DNA from: an uncultured Lachnospiraceae bacterium
Lineage (GTDB): Bacteria > Bacillota > Clostridia > Lachnospirales > Lachnospiraceae
Assembly: GCA_947630595.1 (NCBI GenBank)
Contig: CANRIG010000024.1
Location: 1 to 41,611, forward strand
DNA length: 41,611 bases
Direction: 5' to 3'
The position numbers and the translations under genes are program-made. Positions 32,214 to 40,408 of this stretch are shown here, in pieces. The stretch's first letter is position 1. Each line of letters opens with the position of its first letter. The notes below the pieces were generated by a model. That model was not told the origin of the DNA and made no database searches. It saw only the letters and a list, made by a program, of their open reading frames with translations.

Positions 32214-34543
32214 GCAAAGAACAGAGCGGAGAAAGAAACAGGCTTCTGGTGTTCGGCGGCACGGCCGAGGGCCGGCAGGTGTCGGATTACCTGTGCGGCC
32301 GCGGGGCGCGGCACGTCCTCTGCGTGGCGACGGAGTACGGCGAGGAGGTGCTTTCCCCGCATGCGTGCCGGCAGGTGCGCCGCGGCCGGATGGATCAGGA
32401 GCAGATATATTGTTTTTTGCAAAATGAGACATTTGCCGCGGTGATTGACGCCACTCATCCCTACGCTGTGGAGGTGTCGCACAATGTCCGCGCGGCCTGT
32501 GCGCGGACGGGCGTTTCGTATCTGCGCTACCTGAGGCCGCGGACGGAGCTTTCAAAGCCGCAGGGGGAATTTTCTGCGCAGGAGCATGACGCGGCAGGAC
32601 TGAGCAGCGCTGAGACGATCCCGGAAAAAGGGTGCGCGGAAAAGAAAGATGCGGGAAGCAAAGCTGCGGAGGGAAAAAACTATGCCGCAGAACGGGAAAG
32701 CGATATCGTGTGGGTAAGTTCCGCGGCGGAGGCGGCCGATTACCTGGAAAACAGGCAGGGCACGGTATTTCTGACCACCGGCAGCAAGGAGCTGCATGTG
32801 TTTACAGAACGGCTGACGGATGTATCGCGGCTGTTTGCGCGGGTGCTGCCGTCGCCGGAGGTGATCGCCGCCTGCCGGGCGCTTGGCCTGGAAGGAAAGC
32901 AGATCTGCGGCATGCAGGGACCGTTTTCCGCGGAAATCAACGAGGCCATGATGCGGCAGACGCAGGCGTCGTTTCTGGTGACCAAGGACACCGGGAAGTC
33001 CGGCGGCTTCCCGGAAAAGCTGGAGGCGGCCCGGCGGCTGGGCGTGTGCGCGGTTGTCATACGCAGGCCGGAGGACAGCGGCTATGACTGGGAGCAGCTG
33101 AAAGCGGAGCTGGAGCGGTTTGTGGATGCGGAACCGTGTGAAACTGCAGACGGGGAACCGGCATATTGCATGGATGCAGAGCCGCATGAAGCTGCAGGCG
33201 GGGAAGCGACGCATTTTATAGATGAAGATTCCCCCGCGACGGACAGAAAACGGGTGATTCACTGTGTGGGTATCGGCATGGGCACACCGGAGACGCTGAC
33301 GCAGGAGGCGGCGGCGGTAATCCGGGCGGCAGATGTGCTGTTCGGGGCGAAACGTATTCTCGCGAGTGCCGAGAGTCTGTTGAATGCAGATGCGGAGAGG
33401 CTGCCGGAAACGGCAGAGATGCCGTCCAGTGAAAAAACATATGCCGGACGCCCGGCAATGATCGCGGAATATATGGGCGAAAAAATCGCCGCATGGCTGC
33501 GGGAGCACCCGGGGTATAGCAATATTGTGATTTTGATGTCCGGCGACGTGGGATTTTACAGCGGGGCGCGGGCGCTGGCCGGGGCCTTTCCGGGCGAGCA
33601 GATTCATTACCACTGCGGGATTTCCTCCGTGGTTTACTTTGCCGCGCGCGTGGGGACGGCGTGGCAGGATGCAAAGCTCCTGAGCGCCCACGGGAAACCG
33701 CTTCCGGTGTTAAACTGTGTGCGCCGGTATCCGAAGATCATCCTGCTGGTGAGCGGGAAGGCGGACGTGGAGCGCATCTGCGGCGAGCTGGCCGGCGCTG
33801 GGCAGGAGCAGGTGCGGGTGACCGTCGGATCGAGTCTTTCCTATCCGCAGGAGTCGGTGCGAAGCGGCTGCCCGGCGGATTTTATCCATTGTGAGACAGA
33901 GGGGCTTCATATTATGCTGCTGGAAAATCCGCAGGCGGGCCATGTGATTACGCCCGGCATTGCGGACGATCGGTTTGTGCGCGGCAAGGTGCCGATGACG
34001 AAGGAGGAAGTGCGCATCCTTTCCATTGCTCGGCTGCGGCTTACGGAGCAGGCGGTGGTGTACGATGTCGGGGCCGGGACCGGTTCCGTCTCCGTGGAAA
34101 TCGCGCGGCTGTGCACGGAGGGTGTGGTCTATGCGATCGAGCGCAACCCGGAGGGGATAGCCTTAATCCGGGAGAACAGCGCCCGCTTCTGCGTTTCCAA
34201 CGTAGTCGCGGTGGAAGGGCTGGCGCCGCAGGCGCTGGAGCCGCTGCCGCCGCCGACGCATGCGTTTATTGGGGGCAGCGCCGGAAATATGAAGGAAATC
34301 GTGCTTGCCCTGCGGGCGAAAAACCCGCAGGTGCGGATTGTGCTGAATGTGATCGCTCTGGAGAGCGTGGCCGAGGTGACGGCGCTGCTGAAAGAGCTGG
34401 AGATAGAAGATGCGGATATCATACAGGTGTCGGTGTCAAAAGCGCGGCGGCTGGGGCGCTACCATATGCCGCAGGCGCTGAATCCGGTGTATATTGTTTC
34501 ATTCGGCGGAGAGCCGGAAAACATTGCAAAAGAATCTGTTTGA
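32210..34543 (+). CDS. Triple fusion: precorrin-6A reductase (CbiJ) - CbiE - CbiT
   Basis: The 777-residue protein joins three enzymes. Residues about 10-302 are CbiJ/CobK: RLLVFGGTAEGRQVSDYLCG, VIDATHPYAVEVSHNV and GMQGPFSAEINEAMMRQ. Residues about 347-580 are CbiE: CVGIGMGTPETLTQEAAAV, LMSGDVGFYSGARALAG and HCGISSVVYFAARVG. Residues about 590-777 are CbiT: GKVPMTKEEVRILSIARLRL and VYDVGAGTGSVSVEIA. Together they reduce precorrin-6A, methylate C5 and C15 and decarboxylate the C12 side chain. CbiE-CbiT fusion (CobL) is common; adding CbiJ is less so. CbiJ carries an insertion at about 115-165, and the CbiJ-CbiE linker contains a 16-residue tandem duplication. Confidence 0.94.
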   Translation: MSKEQSGERNRLLVFGGTAEGRQVSDYLCGRGARHVLCVATEYGEEVLSPHACRQVRRGRMDQEQIYCFLQNETFAAVIDATHPYAVEVSHNVRAACARTGVSYLRYLRPRTELSKPQGEFSAQEHDAAGLSSAETIPEKGCAEKKDAGSKAAEGKNYAAERESDIVWVSSAAEAADYLENRQGTVFLTTGSKELHVFTERLTDVSRLFARVLPSPEVIAACRALGLEGKQICGMQGPFSAEINEAMMRQTQASFLVTKDTGKSGGFPEKLEAARRLGVCAVVIRRPEDSGYDWEQLKAELERFVDAEPCETADGEPAYCMDAEPHEAAGGEATHFIDEDSPATDRKRVIHCVGIGMGTPETLTQEAAAVIRAADVLFGAKRILASAESLLNADAERLPETAEMPSSEKTYAGRPAMIAEYMGEKIAAWLREHPGYSNIVILMSGDVGFYSGARALAGAFPGEQIHYHCGISSVVYFAARVGTAWQDAKLLSAHGKPLPVLNCVRRYPKIILLVSGKADVERICGELAGAGQEQVRVTVGSSLSYPQESVRSGCPADFIHCETEGLHIMLLENPQAGHVITPGIADDRFVRGKVPMTKEEVRILSIARLRLTEQAVVYDVGAGTGSVSVEIARLCTEGVVYAIERNPEGIALIRENSARFCVSNVVAVEGLAPQALEPLPPPTHAFIGGSAGNMKEIVLALRAKNPQVRIVLNVIALESVAEVTALLKELEIEDADIIQVSVSKARRLGRYHMPQALNPVYIVSFGGEPENIAKESV
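33122..33217 (+). repeat. 48-bp in-frame tandem duplication in the CbiJ-CbiE linker
   Basis: Two 48-base units encode VDAEPCETADGEPAYC and MDAEPHEAAGGEATHF, followed by a partial third start (IDED). Nine of sixteen residues are identical. The repeat lies in the acidic linker (residues 305-336) between the reductase and methyltransferase parts. Confidence 0.8.
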
Positions 34544-34656
34544 TGACCAGGAATTTTGTTATCCCAGCAGGAAATTCTGCTTTTATGACAAACGGCTCTG
34601 TTTTCAAGATATAGAGAAAAAATATTTTAATCATATACCAACAGGAGGAATGTCAC

Positions 34657-35523
34657 ATGTTAGTTACACTGAAAGAGATTCTGAAGATTGCGGAGGAAAG
34701 AAAGATTGCCGTCGGCGCGTTTAATGCGCCGAACCTGGAGAGCCTGCAGGCCGTGATGCGCGCGGCGGAGGAGCTGCAGCTTCCGGTGATTATTCAGTAT
34801 GCGCCGAGCCATGCGTACTGCATCAGCCTGGACGAGATCGGCCCGTTGATGATGACCTATGCGAAGCAGGTATCGGTGCCGGTGTGCGTGCATCTCGATC
34901 ACGGCGAGACGCTGGAGCAGGTACAGAAGGCGCTGGATCTCGGCTTTACCGGGGTGATGTACGACGGTTCCACGCTGCCTTACGAGGAAAACGCGGCCAA
35001 TACGAAAAAAGCGGTGGAGCTGGCGAAAAAGACCGGCGCAGGCGTGGAGGCGGAGCTTGGCAGCATGGGACGCCGCGAGTCCGGGGCCGGGGACCGCACC
35101 GGCGCGGAGGACGAGACCAAGATTTATACCGATCCGGTGCAGGCGAAGCGGTTTGTGGCGGAGACGGGCGTGGATGCGCTGGCGTGCTCCTTCGGCACGA
35201 CGCACGGCATTTACCTGACGGAGCCGCGCCTCGACTTTTCGGTGGTCGAGCGGGTGCGCGAGGAGTGTTCCGGGATTTCCGTCGTGATGCACGGCGGGTC
35301 CGGCGTCAGCAAAGAGGACTTCCACAAGGCGGTGCACGCGGGCGTGCGCAAGATCAATTATTTCACCTATATGGACAAGGCAGCGGGCACGGCGGTAAAG
35401 GAATATTATGCGTCGCTGGATGAAAAACAGCCGGCGTTTTACACCGAGGCCGCGCTGCGCGCGATCGACGCGATGAAGGAAAACGTAAAAGAGGCAATGA
35501 AGACATTTGCGCTGATCGACTGA
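34657..35523 (+). CDS. Class II fructose-bisphosphate-type aldolase
   Basis: The 288-residue TIM-barrel enzyme has the zinc-site sequence VCVHLDHGETLEQ, FTGVMYDGSTLPYEEN, GVEAELGSMGRRE and VMHGGSGVSKEDF. Length and motifs fit the shorter class II group (GatY/KbaY and Bacillus FbaA type), so the substrate could be fructose-1,6- or tagatose-1,6-bisphosphate. It sits between the CbiJ-E-T fusion and cbiA and has no role in cobalamin synthesis that I know of. AGGAGG precedes the ATG. A weak hairpin AGCAG/CTGCT followed by TTTTAT lies at about 34567-34586 in the 113-base gap upstream. Confidence 0.92.
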   Translation: MLVTLKEILKIAEERKIAVGAFNAPNLESLQAVMRAAEELQLPVIIQYAPSHAYCISLDEIGPLMMTYAKQVSVPVCVHLDHGETLEQVQKALDLGFTGVMYDGSTLPYEENAANTKKAVELAKKTGAGVEAELGSMGRRESGAGDRTGAEDETKIYTDPVQAKRFVAETGVDALACSFGTTHGIYLTEPRLDFSVVERVREECSGISVVMHGGSGVSKEDFHKAVHAGVRKINYFTYMDKAAGTAVKEYYASLDEKQPAFYTEAALRAIDAMKENVKEAMKTFALID

Positions 35524-35541
35524 CGGATGGAGGCCTGCGGT

Positions 35542-36948
35542 ATGCTGCATTTACCAAGATTCATGCTGGCGGCCCCCGCCAGCGGAAGCGGCAAGACGAC
35601 GCTGACCTGCGGCATTCTGCAGACGCTGGCGGACCGCGGACTGCGGCCCGCCTCCTTTAAGTGCGGCCCGGATTACATCGACCCCATGTTTCACACGCGG
35701 GTGATCGGCGCGCAGTCGCGCAATCTTGACACCTTTTTTACGGGGCCGGAGCTGACGCGGCATCTGTTTGCGCGGACGGCGGCGCGGGCCGGAATCTCGG
35801 TGATGGAGGGCGTGATGGGAATTTTTGACGGGCTGGGCGGCGTTTCCGTCCGGGCGTCCTCCTATGATCTGGCGTCGGCGACCGACACGCCGGTGATTCT
35901 GGTGGTGAATGCACGCGGGATGAGCCTGTCGGTGATTCCGCTGATTCAGGGCTATCTGGATTACCAGCGGCGGTTTGGCAGGACGCTGATTCGCGGCGTG
36001 ATTCTGAACCAGATGAGCGGGATGACGTACCGGACGCTGCGGCCGCAGATCGAGGCGGAGACCGGGGTGCGGCTGCTCGGCTATGTGCCGCGGCTGGAGG
36101 ACTGTGTGATTGAGAGCCGCCATCTGGGGCTGGTGACGCCCGGCGAAATCGCCGGCCTGCGGCAGACGCTGGAACGGCTGGCCGGCCGTCTGCGGGAAAG
36201 CCTGGATTTTGACGCCATGCTGGAGCTCGCCGGCGGGGCCGCGGACTATGAGGAGAGCGAGCTTCTGCCCCCGGATGGTGCGCTGGCCGGAGCAAAGCCG
36301 CTTGAGGAGCGTCCGCGGATTGCCGTGGCCCGGGACGAGGCGTTTTGCTTTTATTACGAAGACAACCTGGAGCTTTTGCGGGAGCTGGGGGCGGAGCTGA
36401 CGGAGTTTTCGCCGCTGGCTGACCGGCGGCTGCCGGAGGGGACGCAGGGGCTGCTGCTGGGCGGCGGCTACCCGGAGCTGTACGCGCGGCGGCTGGCGGA
36501 GAATACGGAACTGAAAGCGCAGGTGGCGGAGGCGGTCGGACGGGGCATGCCTTATCTGGCCGAGTGCGGCGGGTTTATGTACCTGCACCGGGAGATGGAG
36601 GACATGGACGGGACGGCCTGGCCCATGTGCGGCTGTATTCCGGGACGCGCTTTCCGGACGCTGAAGCTGGCGCGGTTCGGCTATATTACGCTGTCCGGGG
36701 AGGCCGCGGAGAAACAGCTTCTGCTGCCGCCCGGACAGACGATCCGCGGGCACGAATTTCATTATTTTGACAGCACCAGTCCGGGAGCGGATTACTGCGC
36801 CCGCAAGCCGGCGGGCAGCAGGCAGTGGCTCTGCATGCACGGAACCGCGGCCAGCGCGGCGGGCTATCCGCACCTGTATTACTGGTCCAATCCGCAGTTT
36901 GCGCTGCGCTTTCTGCAGCGGGCGGCGGAATACAGAGGAGAGACATGA
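35542..36948 (+). CDS. cbiA: Cobyrinic acid a,c-diamide synthase
   Basis: The 468-residue glutamine amidotransferase begins FMLAAPASGSGKTTLTCGIL with the ATP loop. SFKCGPDYIDPMFHTRVIG and EGVMGIFDGLGG are CbiA motifs. The glutaminase domain has LLLGGGYPELYA and nucleophile C342 in YLAECGGFMYL. It amidates the a and c side chains. I chose the ATG at 35542 because GGAGG lies 8 bases upstream; an ATG five codons earlier overlaps that site. Its stop overlaps cobT by 4 bases. Confidence 0.95.
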   Translation: MLHLPRFMLAAPASGSGKTTLTCGILQTLADRGLRPASFKCGPDYIDPMFHTRVIGAQSRNLDTFFTGPELTRHLFARTAARAGISVMEGVMGIFDGLGGVSVRASSYDLASATDTPVILVVNARGMSLSVIPLIQGYLDYQRRFGRTLIRGVILNQMSGMTYRTLRPQIEAETGVRLLGYVPRLEDCVIESRHLGLVTPGEIAGLRQTLERLAGRLRESLDFDAMLELAGGAADYEESELLPPDGALAGAKPLEERPRIAVARDEAFCFYYEDNLELLRELGAELTEFSPLADRRLPEGTQGLLLGGGYPELYARRLAENTELKAQVAEAVGRGMPYLAECGGFMYLHREMEDMDGTAWPMCGCIPGRAFRTLKLARFGYITLSGEAAEKQLLLPPGQTIRGHEFHYFDSTSPGADYCARKPAGSRQWLCMHGTAASAAGYPHLYYWSNPQFALRFLQRAAEYRGET

Positions 36949-38012
36949 ACGAGCCGGAACTTACCCTGAAATCTGTATTGCAACATATTGATCCGTGCGA
37001 CCAAAATGCGGCCGCGGAGTGCCGCCGTCGCTGGGACACGATCGCCAAGCCCCTGCACAGCCTGGGCTGGCTGGAGGAGGCGACGGCGCGGATTGCCGGC
37101 GCGCAGCACAGCAGCGCGGTGGTCACGGAGCGAAAAATTCTGGTGCCGCTGTGCGCGGACAACGGCATCGTGGCCGAGGGCGTGACCCAGACCGGGCAGG
37201 AGGTGACGGCGATTGTGGCCGAAAATTTCCTCGACGAGCGGTCGTGCGCGGCCCTGATGTGCCGGCGGGCCGGGGCGGACATTCGCCCTATCGACATCGG
37301 TATGGCGGCGGATACGCCGCGCGTGGAAAAACGAAAATGCGCGCACGGCACGAAAAATTTTGCGAAGGAACCGGCGATGAGCCGGGAGGAGGCCGTGTGG
37401 GCGCTGGAGACCGGAATCCGCCTGGTGTGCGAGCTGAAGGAGCAGGGCTATCGCCTGATCGCGACCGGCGAGATGGGAATCGGCAACACGACGACCTCCA
37501 GCGCCGTGGCGGCCGCGCTGCTCGGTGCGCCGGCGGAGGAGATGACGGGGCGCGGCGCCGGACTTGACAGCGCCGGGCTGCAGCGGAAGATCACGGTGGT
37601 GCGGGAGGCGCTCGCCCGCTGGGATTTGACGCACGCCGACCCGCTGACGGTGCTCTCCTGCGTGGGCGGCTTCGATATTGCGGGGATTGCCGGCATGTTT
37701 CTGGGCGGCGCGTACTGCCATGTGCCGGTTTTGCTGGACGGCTTTATTTCCTCGACGGCGGCCCTGACGGCGGCCCGCCTCTGCCCGGACAGCGTCGGCT
37801 ACATGCTGGCCACGCACGTCTCAAAGGAACCGGCCTCCCGCAGAATCCTGCAGGAGCTCGGTTTGCATCCCGCGCTCGACGCCGGATTGTGCCTGGGCGA
37901 GGGCAGCGGCGCGGTGGCGGTGTTTCCGCTGATCGATATGGCGGCGGACATTTATCACAGGATGAGCACGTTCGAGCAGATTCAGGTGGAGGCCTATCAG
38001 GAGCTGCAGTAG
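36945..38012 (+). CDS. cobT: Nicotinate-nucleotide-dimethylbenzimidazole phosphoribosyltransferase
   Basis: The 355-residue protein activates the lower-ligand base to alpha-ribazole phosphate. DTIAKPLHSLGWLEEATARI, VPLCADNGIVAEGVTQTGQ, GEMGIGNTTTSSAVAAALLG and GRGAGLDSAGLQRK are CobT signatures. DGFISSTAALTAARLCP and GLCLGEGSGAVAVFPLID complete the active site. GAGGAG precedes the ATG, which overlaps the cbiA stop. It is the last cobalamin gene of the second block. No dimethylbenzimidazole synthesis genes are present, so the base is presumably taken up or replaced by another one. Confidence 0.96.
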   Translation: MNEPELTLKSVLQHIDPCDQNAAAECRRRWDTIAKPLHSLGWLEEATARIAGAQHSSAVVTERKILVPLCADNGIVAEGVTQTGQEVTAIVAENFLDERSCAALMCRRAGADIRPIDIGMAADTPRVEKRKCAHGTKNFAKEPAMSREEAVWALETGIRLVCELKEQGYRLIATGEMGIGNTTTSSAVAAALLGAPAEEMTGRGAGLDSAGLQRKITVVREALARWDLTHADPLTVLSCVGGFDIAGIAGMFLGGAYCHVPVLLDGFISSTAALTAARLCPDSVGYMLATHVSKEPASRRILQELGLHPALDAGLCLGEGSGAVAVFPLIDMAADIYHRMSTFEQIQVEAYQELQ

Positions 38013-38042
38013 GGGTATTTTGCGGGAACGGAACGCATTTTT

Positions 38043-38077
38043 TCACATATGATATAGTGTAAATTCTGAATATGTGA
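38043..38077. promoter_or_regulatory. Inverted repeat upstream of the SsuB-like gene
   Basis: TCACATAT (38043-38050) and ATATGTGA (38070-38077) are perfect reverse complements 19 bases apart. A TATAGT box (38053-38058) lies between the arms, without a clear -35. This could be an operator or an mRNA hairpin ending just before the GGAGGTG ribosome binding site. Confidence 0.5.
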
Positions 38078-38096
38078 GGATGTGGAGGTGCGAAAT

Positions 38097-38864
38097 GTGA
38101 ACCCTTTGCTTGAACTGGATCACGTGAGCTATGCGTATCACACCAGAAGCGGCGAAACGTTTGCTCTGACTGATATATCGTTTCAGGTACAAAGAGGAGA
38201 ATTTATAGCAGTTGTCGGACCGAGCGGTTGTGGGAAATCCACGCTGCTCTCTTTAATTTCCGGGCTTCTTTTGCCGGAGAACGGCTCTATTTTGCTGGAG
38301 GGGCGAAAAGAGACGTCCTTCCGGGAAAAGATCGGCTACATGCTGCAGAAAGACCATCTGTTTGAGTGGAGGACAATATACGGCAACGTCGTGCTGGGAC
38401 TGGAAATACAGCACAAGCTGAATGACGAGAGCCGGGCGCTGGTCGACAAGATGCTGATGGACTACGGCCTGTACCGCTTCCGCGGCGCCAGACCGGGCGA
38501 GCTCTCGGGCGGCATGCGGCAGAGGGCGGCGCTGATCCGCACGCTGGCGCTCTCGCCGGAGCTTCTGCTGCTCGACGAGCCGTTCACGGCCCTGGATTTC
38601 CAGACGCGGCTGACCGTCTGCGACGACGTCGCGGCGATTCTGCGCCGCGAGAAAAAGACCGCCCTGCTGGTCACGCACGACCTTTCCGAGGCGGTGAGCA
38701 TGGCGGACCGCGTGGTGGTGCTCACGAAACGGCCGGCCCATGTGCGGCGGATTGTGGAGATGAAATTTGCGGAGCCGGATCTGACGCCCTTCGCGCGCAG
38801 GAGCGCGCCTGAATTTCAGGGATATTTCAATCTTCTGTGGAAGGAGATGAACGAAGATGAGTAA
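38097..38864 (+). CDS. ABC transporter ATP-binding protein (SsuB/TauB/nitrate type)
   Basis: The 255-residue ATPase has Walker A VGPSGCGKSTLLSL, signature ELSGGMRQRAALIRTL, Walker B LLLLDEPFTALD and LLVTHDLSEAVSMADRVVVL. These fit the nitrate/sulfonate/taurine/pyrimidine-precursor importer family. The GTG start is chosen because GGAGGTG sits 8 bases upstream; the alternative GTG at 38082 precedes that site. It overlaps the permease gene by 8 bases. The substrate is unknown. Its position after cobT hints at a vitamin-related compound, but nothing in the sequence proves it. Confidence 0.93.
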   Translation: MNPLLELDHVSYAYHTRSGETFALTDISFQVQRGEFIAVVGPSGCGKSTLLSLISGLLLPENGSILLEGRKETSFREKIGYMLQKDHLFEWRTIYGNVVLGLEIQHKLNDESRALVDKMLMDYGLYRFRGARPGELSGGMRQRAALIRTLALSPELLLLDEPFTALDFQTRLTVCDDVAAILRREKKTALLVTHDLSEAVSMADRVVVLTKRPAHVRRIVEMKFAEPDLTPFARRSAPEFQGYFNLLWKEMNEDE

Positions 38865-39564
38865 ACACCGTTCGGTATCGCTTGCGCAGGCAAACTACCT
38901 GCGGTCGCTGCAGCGCAGGCAGCGCCGGATCACGGCGATTCAGATTCTGATCTTTGTACTGTTTCTGCTGCTGTGGGAGACGGCGGTGCAGATGGGCTGG
39001 ATCGACGGCTTTATCTTCAGCAGCCCGTCCCGGGTGCTGAAAACGTTCGGCGCGATGTGGAAGGACCGCAGCATTTTCGTGCACACGGGCGTGACGCTGG
39101 CGGAGACGCTGGCCAGCTTTTCGCTGGTGGTGGCCGTCGGAGTCGGCGCGGCCGTCCTGCTCTGGTACAACACGGAGCTCTCGGAGATTCTGGAGCCGTA
39201 TCTGGTCGTGCTGAACAGCCTGCCCAAGTCGGCGCTGGCGCCGCTGCTGATCGTGTGGCTGGGCGCCAACACAAAGTCGATTATTGTGGCCGGGATGTCG
39301 GTGGCCATTTTCGGCACGATTCTCAACCTGTACACCGGGTTCGGCGAGATGGACGCCGACAAAATCAAGCTCATTTACACCCTGCAGGGCAGTAAAAAAG
39401 ACGTGCTGTGCAAGGTAATCCTGCCCGGCACGGTGCCGCTTTTGATCAGCGTCATGAAGGTAAACATCGGACTCTGCCTGGTGGGCGTGGTCATCGGAGA
39501 ATTTATCGGCGCAAGGCGGGGGCTGGGATACCTGATTATCTATGGAAGCCAGGTGTTTATCTAA
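38857..39564 (+). pseudogene. ABC permease (SsuC type), truncated at the 3' end
   Basis: The reading frame gives 235 residues with the family's membrane helices and the ATPase-docking region (KIKLIYTLQGSKKDVLCKVI, then LPGTVP). It ends abruptly after VVIGEFIGARRGLGYLIIYG SQVFI. Family members normally continue for roughly 25-35 residues and one more helix after this glycine-rich block. The sequence turns AT-rich exactly here. I infer that a mobile element inserted at about 39556-39561 and replaced the natural end. No substrate-binding protein gene is found nearby. It might still make a partial protein. Confidence 0.75.
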
Positions 39565-39614
39565 TGACACAAACAGAGATTATTTATTAAATCCAATTAT
39601 ATTGGATCGTGTCA
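39565..39614. repeat. Nested inverted repeats at the insertion junction
   Basis: TGACAC (39565-39570) is matched by GTGTCA (39609-39614). Inside, ATCCAAT (39591-39597) is matched by ATTGGAT (39601-39607) with a 3-base spacer. The structure starts one base after the permease stop codon. It may be a recombination end, or a hairpin terminator for either side. Confidence 0.5.
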
Positions 39615-39703
39615 AGCGGGGTTGGTTTAGAACTCGCGTCACTGCCTTCAGTTTTGCGGGTGGGGAGTGGAAGACCTTGAGAAATTTGCTCCAGTTCTAA
39701 CAT
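39587..39703 (-). CDS. Possible small protein downstream of the recombinase
   Basis: An ATG at 39703 opens a 38-residue frame, MLELEQISQGLPLPTRKTEG and onward to DTIQYNWI. The composition looks protein-like, and the open frame extends upstream into the recombinase gene in another frame ([12 protein letters not shown]). No good ribosome binding site precedes the ATG. It may be a real small gene, the remnant of a longer one, or a product of frameshifting from the recombinase. I do not recognise a family. Confidence 0.35.
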   Translation of the reverse strand: MLELEQISQGLPLPTRKTEGSDASSKPTPLDTIQYNWI

Positions 39704-39714
39704 CCATTTGTTTA

Positions 39715-40290
39715 CTAAAGCTTCTTTTTCCCTTTTCTCTTGGCCCGGATTAGTGTACTTTTGCTGATTCCGGTCATTTCCTCTACTTGCTTGTACGAAT
39801 TATGATTCAATAGTTCAAGCGCGTGCTCAACTTGCTTCCTGCTGTATTTTCTTGGGCGGCCCTCCCGAAAATCTACGCGTTGGCGGGCAATGCTTTTCCC
39901 TTCCTGCGTTCGTTCTACGATCATATCTCTTTCAAATTCAGCAAACGCGAAGAATATATTCCGGATGAGTTTTGACGAAGGGGTGTTGTCAAGAATCCCA
40001 ACATTCAAAATATAGACTTTGATGCCTTTATTAATCAACTCTGAGACTAGTGCACTACCTTGTGACATACTTCTGGCGAATCGATCCAGTTTTGTGACTA
40101 TCAAAGTATCGCCCTCACCGATTCGTGCCATCAGTTTATCAAACTCGGGTCGCGCTGTTTTTGTTCCTGTAAAGGCATCTACATAAATTGTCGAAGCACC
40201 TGCATCCTGCAGGGCTTTCTTTTGCGCCTCCAAACTATTCCCATCTTTGGCTTGTCCTTTTGTTGAAACTCTTGCATAACCGTATATCAT
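39715..40290 (-). CDS. Small serine recombinase (resolvase/invertase family)
   Basis: The 191-residue protein begins [13 protein letters not shown] with the catalytic S9. [17 protein letters not shown] carries the conserved arginine motif. [20 protein letters not shown] is the long E-helix region, and a C-terminal helix-turn-helix ([20 protein letters not shown]) binds DNA. It has the length of a resolvase or invertase, not a large integrase. ATG at 40290 is chosen over the TTG just upstream; GGAGGAG lies 6 bases away. It stands in AT-rich DNA next to the cut permease and is the best candidate for the enzyme that brought this segment in. Confidence 0.92.
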   Translation of the reverse strand: MIYGYARVSTKGQAKDGNSLEAQKKALQDAGASTIYVDAFTGTKTARPEFDKLMARIGEGDTLIVTKLDRFARSMSQGSALVSELINKGIKVYILNVGILDNTPSSKLIRNIFFAFAEFERDMIVERTQEGKSIARQRVDFREGRPRKYSRKQVEHALELLNHNSYKQVEEMTGISKSTLIRAKRKGKKKL

Positions 40291-40320
40291 CAAAACTCCT
40301 CCATTATTTATGACACTAAG

Positions 40321-40389
40321 TTATGACCCCTCTCTACACCTTAATTTTACGATATTCTGATTTCGGTGTCAATACTTTTGAGTTATGAC
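40321..40389 (-). promoter_or_regulatory. Recombinase promoter with flanking GTCATAACT repeats
   Basis: Reading the minus strand, TTGACA (40367-40372) and TAAAAT (40344-40349) have a 17-base spacer, a good sigma-A promoter for the recombinase gene. The motif GTCATAACT plus YA occurs on either side (minus strand, at 40383-40389 and 40321-40327), and a third partial copy, GTCATAA, lies at 40308-40314. They may be operator or resolution subsites bound by the recombinase itself. Confidence 0.55.
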
Positions 40390-40408
40390 AACGCAGACGA
40401 TATTGTAA

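Noticed and set aside
30825-32555. Long minus-strand reading frame opposite cbiG-cbiH
   Set aside because: It lies opposite three confidently identified cobalamin genes and has a P/R/S-rich, non-protein-like composition.
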